This document shows positions 22,950 through 32,119 of a DNA stretch of 46,717 bases, piece by piece. A program made the translations under genes and the position numbers. The DNA is taken from positions 1-46,717 of the forward strand of contig NZ_JAGPXL010000051.1 of assembly GCF_018070565.1 (NCBI RefSeq), given 5' to 3'. This stretch comes from Streptomyces sp. B93. Its GTDB lineage: Bacteria > Actinomycetota > Actinomycetes > Streptomycetales > Streptomycetaceae. The notes under the pieces are model-generated. The model saw only the letters and a program-made list of their open reading frames with translations, had not been told where the DNA came from and searched no databases. Numbering within the stretch: the stretch's first letter is position 1; each line of letters opens with the position of its first letter.

Positions 22950-25447
22950 CAGTGACCACCAGCGCTCCCTCCGGCGGGGGAGAGGCGGCGGTCCCGCCGG
23001 AGGATCTCGTCACGCTGACGATCGACGGCGCCGAGATCAGCGTGCCCAAGGGCACCCTGGTCATCCGGGCCGCCGAACAGCTCGGCATCGAGATCCCCCG
23101 GTTCTGCGACCACCCCCTCCTCGACCCGGCCGGCGCCTGCCGCCAGTGCATCGTCGAGGTCGAGGGCCAGCGCAAGCCCATGGCGTCCTGCACCATCACC
23201 TGCACCGACGGCATGGTGGTGAAGACCCATCTCACCTCGCCGGTCGCGGAGAAGGCGCAGAAGGGTGTGATGGAGCTGCTGCTCATCAACCACCCGCTGG
23301 ACTGCCCGGTCTGCGACAAGGGCGGTGAGTGCCCGCTCCAGAACCAGGCGATGTCGCACGGCAACGCCGACTCCCGCTTCGACGGCAAGAAGCGGACGTA
23401 CGAGAAGCCCGTGCCGATCTCCACACAGGTGCTGCTGGACCGGGAGCGGTGTGTGCTGTGCGCCCGTTGCACCCGCTTCTCCAACCAGGTCGCGGGCGAC
23501 CCGATGATCGAACTGCTGGAACGGGGCGCGCTCCAGCAGGTCGGCACCGGCGAGGGCGACCCGTTCGAGTCGTACTTCTCCGGCAACACCATCCAGATCT
23601 GCCCGGTCGGCGCGCTCACCTCGGCGGCGTACCGGTTCCGCTCCCGCCCCTTCGACCTGATCTCCTCCCCGTCGGTGTGCGAGCACTGCGCGGGGGGCTG
23701 CGCCACCCGCACCGACCACCGGCGCGGCAAGGTGATGCGGCGCCTCGCGGCCAACGACCCCGAGGTCAACGAGGAGTGGATGTGCGACAAGGGACGCTTC
23801 GCGTTCCGGTACGCGCAAGCGAAGGACCGTCTCGAGACGCCGCTGGTGCGCAACGCCGAGGGTGAGCTCGAACCGGCGTCCTGGCCGGACGCGTTGCAGA
23901 TCGCGGCGCAGGGCCTGCTCGCCTCACGCGGCCGGACCGGTGTGCTGACCGGCGGTCGGCTCACCGTCGAGGACGCCTACGCGTACAGCAAGTTCGCGCG
24001 GGTCGCCCTCGACACCAACGACATCGACTTCCGCGCGCGCGTGCACAGCGGTGAGGAGGCCGACTTCCTGGCGGCCCGGGTCGCCGGGCGCGGCCGTGAC
24101 CTCGACGGTACGGGCGTCACGTACACAGCGCTGGAGAAGGCGCCCGCGGTGCTGCTGGTCGGGTTCGAGTCGGAGGAGGAGGCGCCCGGCGTCTTCCTGC
24201 GGCTGCGCAAGGCCTGGCGCGGCCACGGGCAGCGGGTTTTCTCGCTGGCCACGCACGCGACCCGGGGTCTGGAGAAGGCGGGCGGCACGCTGCTTCCCGC
24301 GGCTCCCGGCACGGAGACCGAGTGGCTGGACGCGCTGGCGGGCGGCGTCGGGCTGGAGAACGGCGGTGCGGTCGCCGCGGAGGCGCTGCGTGCCGAGGGC
24401 GCGGTGATCGTCGTCGGTGAGCGGCTGGCCGGTGTGGCGGGCGGTCTCACCGCCGCCGTACGGGCCGCGACCGCGACCGGGGCGCAGCTGGTGTGGATCC
24501 CGCGCCGGGCCGGTGAGCGGGGTGCCGTCGAGGCGGGCGCGCTGCCGTCGCTGCTGCCGGGCGGGCGTCCGGCGACCGACCCGCGCGCGCGTGAGGAGGT
24601 CGCCGCCGTCTGGGGCGTCGCCGAACTCCCGCACCGCTACGGCCGGGACACCGGGCAGATCGTGGAGGCCGCCGCCACCGGCGAACTCCAGGCGCTGCTG
24701 GTCGCCGGGGTCGAGGTCGCCGACCTGCCGGATCCGGCACGCGCGCGTGCGGCGCTGGCGGAGGCCGGGTTCGTGGTGTCGCTGGAGCTGCGGCCCAGTG
24801 AGGTCACGGAACTCGCGGACGTCGTCCTGCCGGTGGCCGCGGTCGCCGAGAAGGCGGGCACCTTCCTCAACTGGGAGGGCCGGGCCCGCCTCTTCGACGC
24901 CGCGCTCAAGCCGGAGCACACGCCGCGTCGGCTGACCGCGGACGCGCGGGTGCTCCAGATGCTGGCCGACGCCATGGACGTACACCTGGGTCTGCCGGAT
25001 CTGCGGACCCTGCGCGCCGAACTGGACCGGCTAGGGGCCTGGGACGGGCCGCGGGCCTCCGATCCGCTGGAGACGGCGAGCGCGCTGCCGCGTCCGGCCG
25101 CCGGGGAGGCCGTTCTGGCCGGGCACCGCCTGCTGCTCGACCAGGGTGTCCTCCAGGAGGGCGACGAGGCGCTCGCCGGGACCCGGCACGCCGCCCACGC
25201 GCGCGTGTCGTCCGCCACGGCGGCCGAGGCGGGCGTCGCGGAGGGCGAACCGATCGCGGTGACCGGTCCCGCCGGGACCGTGGAACTCCCGCTGGAGATC
25301 ACCGAGATGCCCGACCGGGTGGTCTGGCTGCCGCTGAACTCCGTCGGCGGGGGCGTCACCTCCGACACCGGCGCCCGGCCCGGCTCCCTCGTCCGCATCG
25401 GACCGGCGACCGACGCCGCCGAGGCCCTCAAGGAGGTGGAGGCATGA
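22946..25447 (+). CDS. nuoG: NADH-quinone oxidoreductase subunit G
   Basis: This 833-residue subunit carries several Fe-S clusters of the electron wire. The N-terminal ferredoxin-like [2Fe-2S] site is in RFCDHPLL and GACRQCIVEV. HPLDCPVCDKGGECPLQ, ERCVLCARCTRF and CEHCAGGCATR bind [4Fe-4S] clusters. The C-terminal two thirds is a molybdopterin-oxidoreductase-like domain that has lost cofactor function in the family. It overlaps nuoF and nuoH by four bases each. Confidence 0.96.
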   Translation: MTVTTSAPSGGGEAAVPPEDLVTLTIDGAEISVPKGTLVIRAAEQLGIEIPRFCDHPLLDPAGACRQCIVEVEGQRKPMASCTITCTDGMVVKTHLTSPVAEKAQKGVMELLLINHPLDCPVCDKGGECPLQNQAMSHGNADSRFDGKKRTYEKPVPISTQVLLDRERCVLCARCTRFSNQVAGDPMIELLERGALQQVGTGEGDPFESYFSGNTIQICPVGALTSAAYRFRSRPFDLISSPSVCEHCAGGCATRTDHRRGKVMRRLAANDPEVNEEWMCDKGRFAFRYAQAKDRLETPLVRNAEGELEPASWPDALQIAAQGLLASRGRTGVLTGGRLTVEDAYAYSKFARVALDTNDIDFRARVHSGEEADFLAARVAGRGRDLDGTGVTYTALEKAPAVLLVGFESEEEAPGVFLRLRKAWRGHGQRVFSLATHATRGLEKAGGTLLPAAPGTETEWLDALAGGVGLENGGAVAAEALRAEGAVIVVGERLAGVAGGLTAAVRAATATGAQLVWIPRRAGERGAVEAGALPSLLPGGRPATDPRAREEVAAVWGVAELPHRYGRDTGQIVEAAATGELQALLVAGVEVADLPDPARARAALAEAGFVVSLELRPSEVTELADVVLPVAAVAEKAGTFLNWEGRARLFDAALKPEHTPRRLTADARVLQMLADAMDVHLGLPDLRTLRAELDRLGAWDGPRASDPLETASALPRPAAGEAVLAGHRLLLDQGVLQEGDEALAGTRHAAHARVSSATAAEAGVAEGEPIAVTGPAGTVELPLEITEMPDRVVWLPLNSVGGGVTSDTGARPGSLVRIGPATDAAEALKEVEA

Positions 25448-26811
25448 GCGTGTACCAGGCTGCTGAGGACCTCTCGATGTTCGGCACCGATCCGTGGTGG
25501 CTGGTCGTCGTGAAGGCGGTCTTCTGCTTCGCGTTCCTGATGCTGACCGTGCTGTTCTCCATCGTCTGGGAGCGCAAGGTCGTCGCCTGGATGCAGCTGC
25601 GCATCGGGCCCAACAGGCACGGCCCCTGGGGCATGCTCCAGTCGCTGGCCGACGGCGTGAAGCTCATGCTGAAGGAGGACGTGATCGTCCGCCGCGCGGA
25701 CAAGGTGGTCTACGTCCTCGCGCCGATCATCGCCGCCATCCCCGCGTTCATGGCGATCGCGGTGATCCCCTTCGGGCCGGCCGGGAACGAGGTGTCGATC
25801 TTCGGCCAGCGCACCACGATGCAGCTCACCGACCTGCCCATCGCGATGCTCTACATCCTGGCCATCGGCTCCCTCGGGGTGTACGGGTTCGTCCTGGGAG
25901 GCTGGTCCTCCGGGTCGACGTACCCGCTGCTCGGCGGCATCCGGTCGTGCGCCCAGATCATCTCGTACGAGATCGCCATGGGCGCCGCCTTCGCCTCGGT
26001 GTTCATCTACTCCGGGTCGATGTCGACCTCGGCGATCGTCGGGGCACAGCAGGAACGCTGGTACGTCCTGCTGCTTCCGGTGTCCTTCCTGATCTACATG
26101 GTGACGATGGTGGGTGAGTCCAGCCGGGCCCCCTTCGACATGCCGGAGTCCGAGGGCGACCTGGTCGGTGGCTTCAACACGGAGTACAGCTCGATCAAGT
26201 TCGCGATGTTCATGCTCGCCGAGTACATCCACATGGTCACCGTGTCGATGATCGCGGTGACGCTGTTCCTCGGTGGCTGGCGTGCTCCCTGGCCGGTCAG
26301 CACCTTCTGGGAGGGCGCGAACCACGGCTGGTGGCCGATGCTGTGGTTCACGGTCAAGCTGCAGCTGCTGGTGTTCTTCTTCATCTGGCTGCGCGGCACG
26401 CTCCCGCGGGTCCGCTACGACCAGCTGATGAAGCTCGGATGGAAGGTCCTCATCCCGGTCGCCGTGGTCTGGCTGATGCTGGTGGCGACCGTGCGGACCC
26501 TGCGGAACGAGAACTACGAATTCACCGACATCGCCCTGTACGTCGGCGGCGGTGTCCTTGGCGTGCTGCTCCTCTCCTTCCTCGTGGACTTCTTCCGCGA
26601 CCGCGCCAAGGAAGAGGAGAAGGCGGGGCCCGCCGAACCGGCCGCCTTCGACCCGATGGCGGGCGGATTCCCCGTGCCGCCGCTGCCCGGACAGGAGCTG
26701 CCGCCGGTGCCGCGGCGACGCCCGCACCGCGAGCGCGAGTTGATTGTCAGTGGTGGCCCCGATACTGCCAGTGACGGATCTCTGGATGGAAAGGAGGCGT
26801 CCGATGGCTGA
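25444..26811 (+). CDS. nuoH: NADH-quinone oxidoreductase subunit H
   Basis: This 455-residue membrane subunit joins the peripheral arm to the proton-pumping arm and forms part of the quinone channel. It has about eight helices with the signatures WERKVVAWMQLRIGPNRHG and ESSRAPFDMPESEGDLVGGFNTEYSS, and LRGTLPRVRYDQLM near the end. A tail of about 60 residues (from KEEEKAGPAEP) is polar and Pro-rich. Its end overlaps the nuoI start by eight bases. Confidence 0.97.
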   Translation: MSVYQAAEDLSMFGTDPWWLVVVKAVFCFAFLMLTVLFSIVWERKVVAWMQLRIGPNRHGPWGMLQSLADGVKLMLKEDVIVRRADKVVYVLAPIIAAIPAFMAIAVIPFGPAGNEVSIFGQRTTMQLTDLPIAMLYILAIGSLGVYGFVLGGWSSGSTYPLLGGIRSCAQIISYEIAMGAAFASVFIYSGSMSTSAIVGAQQERWYVLLLPVSFLIYMVTMVGESSRAPFDMPESEGDLVGGFNTEYSSIKFAMFMLAEYIHMVTVSMIAVTLFLGGWRAPWPVSTFWEGANHGWWPMLWFTVKLQLLVFFFIWLRGTLPRVRYDQLMKLGWKVLIPVAVVWLMLVATVRTLRNENYEFTDIALYVGGGVLGVLLLSFLVDFFRDRAKEEEKAGPAEPAAFDPMAGGFPVPPLPGQELPPVPRRRPHRERELIVSGGPDTASDGSLDGKEASDG

Positions 26812-27445
26812 GGAGGCCAAGGAGACCAAGCCCGGTTTCCAGAACCCCGTGGCCGGCTTCGGCGTGACCTTCAAGGCCATGTTCAAGAAGCGGCTGACCG
26901 AGCAGTACCCCGAGCAGCAGAAGACCACCGCTCCCCGGTTCCACGGACGGCACCAGCTCAACCGCCATCCGGACGGCCTGGAGAAGTGCGTCGGCTGCGA
27001 GCTGTGCGCCTGGGCCTGCCCGGCCGACGCGATCTACGTCGAGGGCGCGGACAACACCGACGAGGAGCGTTACTCGCCGGGCGAGCGGTACGGCCGCGTC
27101 TACCAGATCAACTACGCCCGCTGCATCCTGTGCGGCCTGTGCATCGAGGCGTGCCCCACGCGCGCGTTGACGATGACCAACGAGTTCGAGCTGGCGGACT
27201 CCAGCCGCGCCAACCTCATCTACACCAAGGAGCAGCTGCTCGCCGGTCTCGAGGACGGCATGGTCGACACCCCGCACGCCATCTACCCGGGCATGGACGA
27301 GCAGGACTACTACCGGGGCCTGGTCACGGAGGCCGCGCCCGGCACGGTCCGGCAGCCGGCCGTCTCCAAGGGGGAGGCGCCGCAGGAAGCCGACAGCACC
27401 TTCGGTGCGGACGAGCCCGCGTCGGAGGAGGTGATCGGCCGATGA
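26804..27445 (+). CDS. nuoI: NADH-quinone oxidoreductase subunit I
   Basis: This 213-residue ferredoxin-like subunit has two [4Fe-4S] motifs, CVGCELCAWACP and CILCGLCIEACP, clusters N6a and N6b that lead to N2. HGRHQLNRHPDG precedes the first. The ATG has AAGGAGG (26791-26797) seven bases upstream, inside the end of nuoH. The tail after residue 175 is polar and variable. Confidence 0.97.
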   Translation: MAEEAKETKPGFQNPVAGFGVTFKAMFKKRLTEQYPEQQKTTAPRFHGRHQLNRHPDGLEKCVGCELCAWACPADAIYVEGADNTDEERYSPGERYGRVYQINYARCILCGLCIEACPTRALTMTNEFELADSSRANLIYTKEQLLAGLEDGMVDTPHAIYPGMDEQDYYRGLVTEAAPGTVRQPAVSKGEAPQEADSTFGADEPASEEVIGR

Positions 27446-28284
27446 CGCAGCAGCTCGCCGCCTACTCCACCTCCACCGGGGAGGCGGTCCAGTTCTGGAT
27501 CCTCGGCACCATCGCGGTGATCGGTGCCCTGGGCACCGTTCTCTCCAAGAAGGCGGTGCACAGCGCCCTCTGCCTCGCCGGGACCATGATCATCCTGGCG
27601 GTGTTCTACCTCGCCAACGGCGCCTACTTCCTGGGCATCGTGCAGATCGTCGTCTACACCGGCGCGATCATGATGCTCTTCCTGTTCGTGGTGATGCTCG
27701 TCGGTGTCACGGCGGGCGACTCCCTGAAGGAGACCATCAAGGGGCAGCGCTGGGTGGCGGTGCTGTGCGGGCTCGGTTTCGGGATCCTGCTGGTCGGAGG
27801 CATCGGCAACGCCTCGCTCTCGGAGTTCAACGGGCTCGGCGCGGCCAACGCCAACGGCAACGTGGAGGGCGTGGCGGCCCTGATCTTCACCAAGTACGTC
27901 CTGGCCTTCGAGCTGACCGGTGTCCTGCTGATCACGGCCGCCATCGGCGCCATGGTGCTCACCCACCGCGAGCGCACCGAGCGGGCCAGGACCCAGCGGG
28001 AACTGGCCGAGCAGCGGATCCGCGAGGGCAAGCACATCCCGCCGCTGCCCGCGCCCGGTGTGTACGCGCGGCACAACGCCGTGGACATCGCCGGTCTGCT
28101 CCCGGACGGCACCCCGTCCGAACTGACGGTCAGCAAGACGCTGCGTGAGCGCGGCCAGATCCGGGACGTGTCGACGGAGGCGCTGAACGACCTGCGGGCG
28201 CTGGAACAGCGCGCGGAGGAACGCCTGGAGCGGACCGCGATCGAGCCGGCGACCTTCAAGCGGGCCGAGGAGGCATCGAAGTGA
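27442..28284 (+). CDS. nuoJ: NADH-quinone oxidoreductase subunit J
   Basis: This 280-residue membrane subunit has five helices in the first 175 residues, including the family stretch GIVQIVVYTGAIMMLFLFVVML with its pi-bulge helix. After LTHRERTERARTQRELAEQR the C-terminal 105 residues are polar and predicted helical, longer than E. coli NuoJ (184). ATGA and GTGA overlaps connect it to nuoI and nuoK. Confidence 0.95.
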   Translation: MTQQLAAYSTSTGEAVQFWILGTIAVIGALGTVLSKKAVHSALCLAGTMIILAVFYLANGAYFLGIVQIVVYTGAIMMLFLFVVMLVGVTAGDSLKETIKGQRWVAVLCGLGFGILLVGGIGNASLSEFNGLGAANANGNVEGVAALIFTKYVLAFELTGVLLITAAIGAMVLTHRERTERARTQRELAEQRIREGKHIPPLPAPGVYARHNAVDIAGLLPDGTPSELTVSKTLRERGQIRDVSTEALNDLRALEQRAEERLERTAIEPATFKRAEEASK

Positions 28285-28580
28285 ACCCGGTCAACTACCT
28301 CTATCTCGCGGCCCTGCTGTTCACCATCGGCGCCACCGGCGTACTGATCAGACGGAACGCGATCGTGCTGTTCATGTGCGTGGAGCTGATGCTCAACGCC
28401 TGCAACCTCGCGCTCGTCGCGTTCTCCCGGATGCACGGCAATCTCGACGGCCAGATCATGGCCTTCTTCACGATGGTCGTCGCCGCCGCGGAGGTCGTGG
28501 TCGGACTCGCGATCATCGTCTCGGTGTTCCGCGCCCGCCACTCGGCCTCGGTCGACGACGCCAGCCTGATGAAGCTGTAA
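28281..28580 (+). CDS. nuoK: NADH-quinone oxidoreductase subunit K
   Basis: This 99-residue, three-helix subunit has the usual length. Glutamates in the proton path are in MCVELMLNACNLALV and in the third helix VVAAAEVVVGLAIIV. The start is GTG overlapping the nuoJ stop; nuoL follows after 15 bases. Confidence 0.96.
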   Translation: MNPVNYLYLAALLFTIGATGVLIRRNAIVLFMCVELMLNACNLALVAFSRMHGNLDGQIMAFFTMVVAAAEVVVGLAIIVSVFRARHSASVDDASLMKL

Positions 28581-28595
28581 GGGGTCGGAAGAATC

Positions 28596-30542
28596 GTGGA
28601 GAACCTGATTGCGCTGCTGGTGGCGGCGCCCCTGCTCGGAGCGGCCGTCCTGCTGTGCGGCGGCCGGCGGCTCGACGCCGTGGGCCACTGGATCGGTACC
28701 GCCCTCGCGGCCGTCTCCTTCGTCATCGGCCTCGTCCTCTTCGGCGACCTGCTCGGCAAGGGCGCCGAGGAACGGACCCTGACACAGCACCTGTTCAGCT
28801 GGATCCCCGTCGAGGGCTTCCAGGCCGACGTCGCCTTCCAGCTCGACCAGCTGTCGATGACGTTCGTCCTGCTGATCACCGGCGTCGGCTCGCTGATCCA
28901 CCTGTACTCGGTCGGGTACATGGAGCACGACGAGCGGCGCCGCCGTTTCTTCGGCTATCTGAACCTGTTCCTCGCGGCGATGCTGCTGCTCGTCCTCGCC
29001 GACAACTACCTGCTGCTGTACGTCGGCTGGGAGGGCGTCGGTCTCGCCTCCTACCTGCTGATCGGCTTCTGGCAGCACAAGCCCAGCGCCGCGACCGCCG
29101 CGAAGAAGGCGTTCCTGGTCAACCGCGTCGGCGACATGGGCCTGTCGATCGCGATCATGCTGATGTTCACCACGTTCGGCACCTTCGCCTTCGGCCCGGT
29201 GCTGGACAGCGTGGGGGAGACCTCCGAGGGCACCCTCACCGCCATCGGCCTGATGCTGCTGCTCGCCGCGTGCGGCAAGTCCGCCCAGGTGCCGCTCCAG
29301 TCCTGGCTCGGGGACGCGATGGAAGGCCCGACACCGGTCTCCGCGCTGATCCACGCCGCGACGATGGTGACTGCGGGCGTGTACCTGATCGTCCGCTCCG
29401 GGGCGCTGTTCAACGCCGCGCCGGACGCGCAGCTCGTCGTCACCATCGTCGGCGCGGTCACGCTGCTCTTCGGTGCGATCGTCGGTTGCGCGAAGGACGA
29501 CATCAAGAAGGCGCTGGCCGGTTCGACGATGTCGCAGATCGGCTACATGATCCTGGCCGCGGGCCTCGGCCCCATCGGTTACGTCTTCGCGATCATGCAC
29601 CTGGTGACGCACGGCTTCTTCAAGGCCGGGCTGTTCCTCGGCGCAGGTTCGGTGATGCACGGCATGAACGACGAGGTCGACATGCGCCGCTACGGCGGCC
29701 TGCGCAAGTACATGCCGGTCACCTTCGTCACCTTCGGCCTCGGCTATCTCGCGATCATCGGCTTCCCGGGCCTGTCCGGCTTCTTCTCCAAGGACAAGAT
29801 CATCGAGGCGGCGTTCGCCAAGGGCGGCACCGAAGGCTGGATCCTCGGGTCGGTGGCCCTGCTGGGCGCGGCCATTACCGCGTACTACATGACGCGCGTG
29901 ATGCTGATGACGTTCTTCGGCGAGGAGCGCTGGCGCAGCGCCCCGACGCCGTCCCCCGCCGAGCCGAGCGTGGAGCCCGCCGCGGAGACCCGCGGCGAGT
30001 ACACGCCGCCGCACCCGCACGAGTCGCCGAAGGTCATGACGATCCCCATGATCGTGCTGGCCATCGGCTCGGTCGCGGGCGGCGCGTTCTTCAGCATCGG
30101 CGACCGCTTCCTGCACTGGCTGGAGCCCGTCACCGGTCACGACCACGGGCACGCGCCGATCAGCGCGGCCACGGTCACCGCCGCGACCGTCGCCTGCATG
30201 GTCATCGGCGTCGCGATCGCCTGGGCACAGTACGGGCGCCGTCCGGTCCCGGCCGTCGCCCCGCGCGGGTCGCTGCTCACCCGGGCCGCCCGGCGTGATC
30301 TGCTCCAGGACGACTTCAACCACGTCGTCCTCGTCCGCGGCGGCGAGCACCTCACCCGCTCCCTGGTGTACGTCGACCACACCCTGGTCGACGGAGTCGT
30401 CAACGGCACGGCGGCCTCGGTCGGCGGCCTCTCCGGACGGCTGCGCAGGCTCCAGAACGGCTTCGCGCGGTCGTACGCGGTCTCGATGTTCGGCGGTGCG
30501 GCGGTCCTGGTCGCCGCGACCCTGCTGATGAGGGCGGTCTGA
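28596..30542 (+). CDS. nuoL: NADH-quinone oxidoreductase subunit L
   Basis: This 648-residue distal antiporter-like subunit has about 16 membrane helices, including the long lateral helix region near the C-terminus. Conserved marks are LYSVGYMEHDERRRRFFGYLNLF, YVGWEGVGLASYLLIGFW and PTPVSALIHAATMVTAGVYL. It pumps protons. An extramembrane loop of about 40 residues (PSPAEPSVEPAAETRGEYTPP) lies before the last helices. The start is GTG, and nuoM begins five bases after its stop. Confidence 0.96.
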   Translation: MENLIALLVAAPLLGAAVLLCGGRRLDAVGHWIGTALAAVSFVIGLVLFGDLLGKGAEERTLTQHLFSWIPVEGFQADVAFQLDQLSMTFVLLITGVGSLIHLYSVGYMEHDERRRRFFGYLNLFLAAMLLLVLADNYLLLYVGWEGVGLASYLLIGFWQHKPSAATAAKKAFLVNRVGDMGLSIAIMLMFTTFGTFAFGPVLDSVGETSEGTLTAIGLMLLLAACGKSAQVPLQSWLGDAMEGPTPVSALIHAATMVTAGVYLIVRSGALFNAAPDAQLVVTIVGAVTLLFGAIVGCAKDDIKKALAGSTMSQIGYMILAAGLGPIGYVFAIMHLVTHGFFKAGLFLGAGSVMHGMNDEVDMRRYGGLRKYMPVTFVTFGLGYLAIIGFPGLSGFFSKDKIIEAAFAKGGTEGWILGSVALLGAAITAYYMTRVMLMTFFGEERWRSAPTPSPAEPSVEPAAETRGEYTPPHPHESPKVMTIPMIVLAIGSVAGGAFFSIGDRFLHWLEPVTGHDHGHAPISAATVTAATVACMVIGVAIAWAQYGRRPVPAVAPRGSLLTRAARRDLLQDDFNHVVLVRGGEHLTRSLVYVDHTLVDGVVNGTAASVGGLSGRLRRLQNGFARSYAVSMFGGAAVLVAATLLMRAV

Positions 30543-30547
30543 TACCG

Positions 30548-32119
30548 ATGTCCTTTCCCCTGCTGACAGCGACGGCGGTGCTCCCCGCGCTCGGGGCCAT
30601 CGCCACGGCCGCCGTACCGGCCGCGCGGCGCACCGCCGCCAAGTGGCTGGCCCTGCTCGTCTCACTGGCGACGCTCGCGCTGGCCGTCACGATCGCGGTC
30701 CGCTTCGACCCGGACGGCGACCGCTACCAACTCACCGAATCCCACTCCTGGATCGCCGACTTCGGCGTCCGCTACGAACTGGGCGTGGACGGCATCGCGG
30801 TCGCGCTGATCGCGCTCACCGCCGTACTGATCCCGTTCATCATCCTGGCGGGCTGGCACGACGCCGACCCGCTGGAGACCGGCAGCAAGCGGTGGCGGCC
30901 CACCCAGGGTTTCTTCGCCCTGATCCTGGCCGTCGAGGCGATGGTGATCATCTCCTTCGAGGCCACCGACGTCTTCCTGTTCTACATCTTCTTCGAGGCC
31001 ATGCTCATCCCGATGTACTTCCTCATCGGAGGCTTCGGGGACCGTGCCCACGAGCACGGCGAGGAGGTGGCGTCGACGCAACGGTCGTACGCGGCCGTGA
31101 AGTTCCTCCTCTACAACCTCGCCGGTGGCCTGATCATGCTGGCGGCGGTGATCGGCCTGTACGTGGTCGCCGGGAACTTCTCGCTCCCGGAGATCGCCCA
31201 GGCCCGCGCGAGCGGCGAACTGGACATGGCGACCAGCACCGAACGCTGGCTGTTCCTCGGCTTCTTCTTCGCCTTCGCGGTGAAGGCGCCGCTGTGGCCG
31301 CTGCACACCTGGCTGCCCAACGCCATGGGCGAGTCCACCGCCCCGGTCGCCGTGCTGATCACCGCGGTCGTCGACAAGGTGGGCACCTTCGCGATGCTCC
31401 GCTTCTGCCTCGGGCTGTTCCCGGAGGCCTCGAAGTGGGCGACGCCCGCCATCCTCGTACTGGCGCTGATCAGCATCATCTACGGGGCGCTGCTCGCCGT
31501 CGGCCAGCGTGACATCAAGCGCCTGGTGGCGTACGCGTCGATCTCGCACTTCGGCTTCATCATCATGGGCATCTTCGCGATGACCAGCCAGGGCCAGTCG
31601 GGCGCGACGCTGTACATGGTCAACCACGGCATCTCCACCGCCGCGCTGATGCTGGTCGCCGGCTTCCTGATCTCCCGGCGCGGCTCGCGGCTCATCGCCG
31701 ACTACGGCGGAGTGCAGAAGGTCGCCCCGGTGCTCGCCGGGACCTTCCTGATCGGTGGTCTCGCGACGCTGTCGCTGCCGGGTCTCGCGCCGTTCGTGAG
31801 TGAGTTCCTGGTGCTGGTCGGCACGTTCTCGCGGTATCCGGCGGTCGGCATCATCGCCACCTTCGGCATCGTGCTCGCCGCGCTGTACACCCTCGTCCTC
31901 TACCAGCGGACGATGACCGGCCCGGTGAAGGCCGAGGTCGCCAAGATGCCCGACCTCAGGGTGCGGGAGCTGGTCGTCGTGGCTCCGCTGGTCGCCCTGC
32001 TGATCGTCCTGGGCGTCTACCCGAAGCCCGTCACGGACATCGTCAACCCGGCGGTCAAGCAGACCATGTCGGACGTACAGGAGAAGGACCCCCGGCCTGA
32101 CGTGGAGGCGGCCAAGTGA
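30548..32119 (+). CDS. nuoM: NADH-quinone oxidoreductase subunit M
   Basis: This 523-residue antiporter-like proton-pumping subunit has about 14 helices. It shows ELGVDGIAVALIALTAVL, YIFFEAMLIPMYFLIGGFG (with the key Glu) and KAPLWPLHTWLPNAMGESTAPVAVL. Its TGA overlaps the nuoN GTG. Confidence 0.96.
   Translation: MSFPLLTATAVLPALGAIATAAVPAARRTAAKWLALLVSLATLALAVTIAVRFDPDGDRYQLTESHSWIADFGVRYELGVDGIAVALIALTAVLIPFIILAGWHDADPLETGSKRWRPTQGFFALILAVEAMVIISFEATDVFLFYIFFEAMLIPMYFLIGGFGDRAHEHGEEVASTQRSYAAVKFLLYNLAGGLIMLAAVIGLYVVAGNFSLPEIAQARASGELDMATSTERWLFLGFFFAFAVKAPLWPLHTWLPNAMGESTAPVAVLITAVVDKVGTFAMLRFCLGLFPEASKWATPAILVLALISIIYGALLAVGQRDIKRLVAYASISHFGFIIMGIFAMTSQGQSGATLYMVNHGISTAALMLVAGFLISRRGSRLIADYGGVQKVAPVLAGTFLIGGLATLSLPGLAPFVSEFLVLVGTFSRYPAVGIIATFGIVLAALYTLVLYQRTMTGPVKAEVAKMPDLRVRELVVVAPLVALLIVLGVYPKPVTDIVNPAVKQTMSDVQEKDPRPDVEAAK

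Noticed and set aside
27654..30665. A 1003-codon open frame on the minus strand opposite nuoJ, nuoK and nuoL.
   Set aside because: It is the antisense shadow of three well-defined complex I genes and has the low-complexity Asp/Arg/His-rich composition typical of such shadows.
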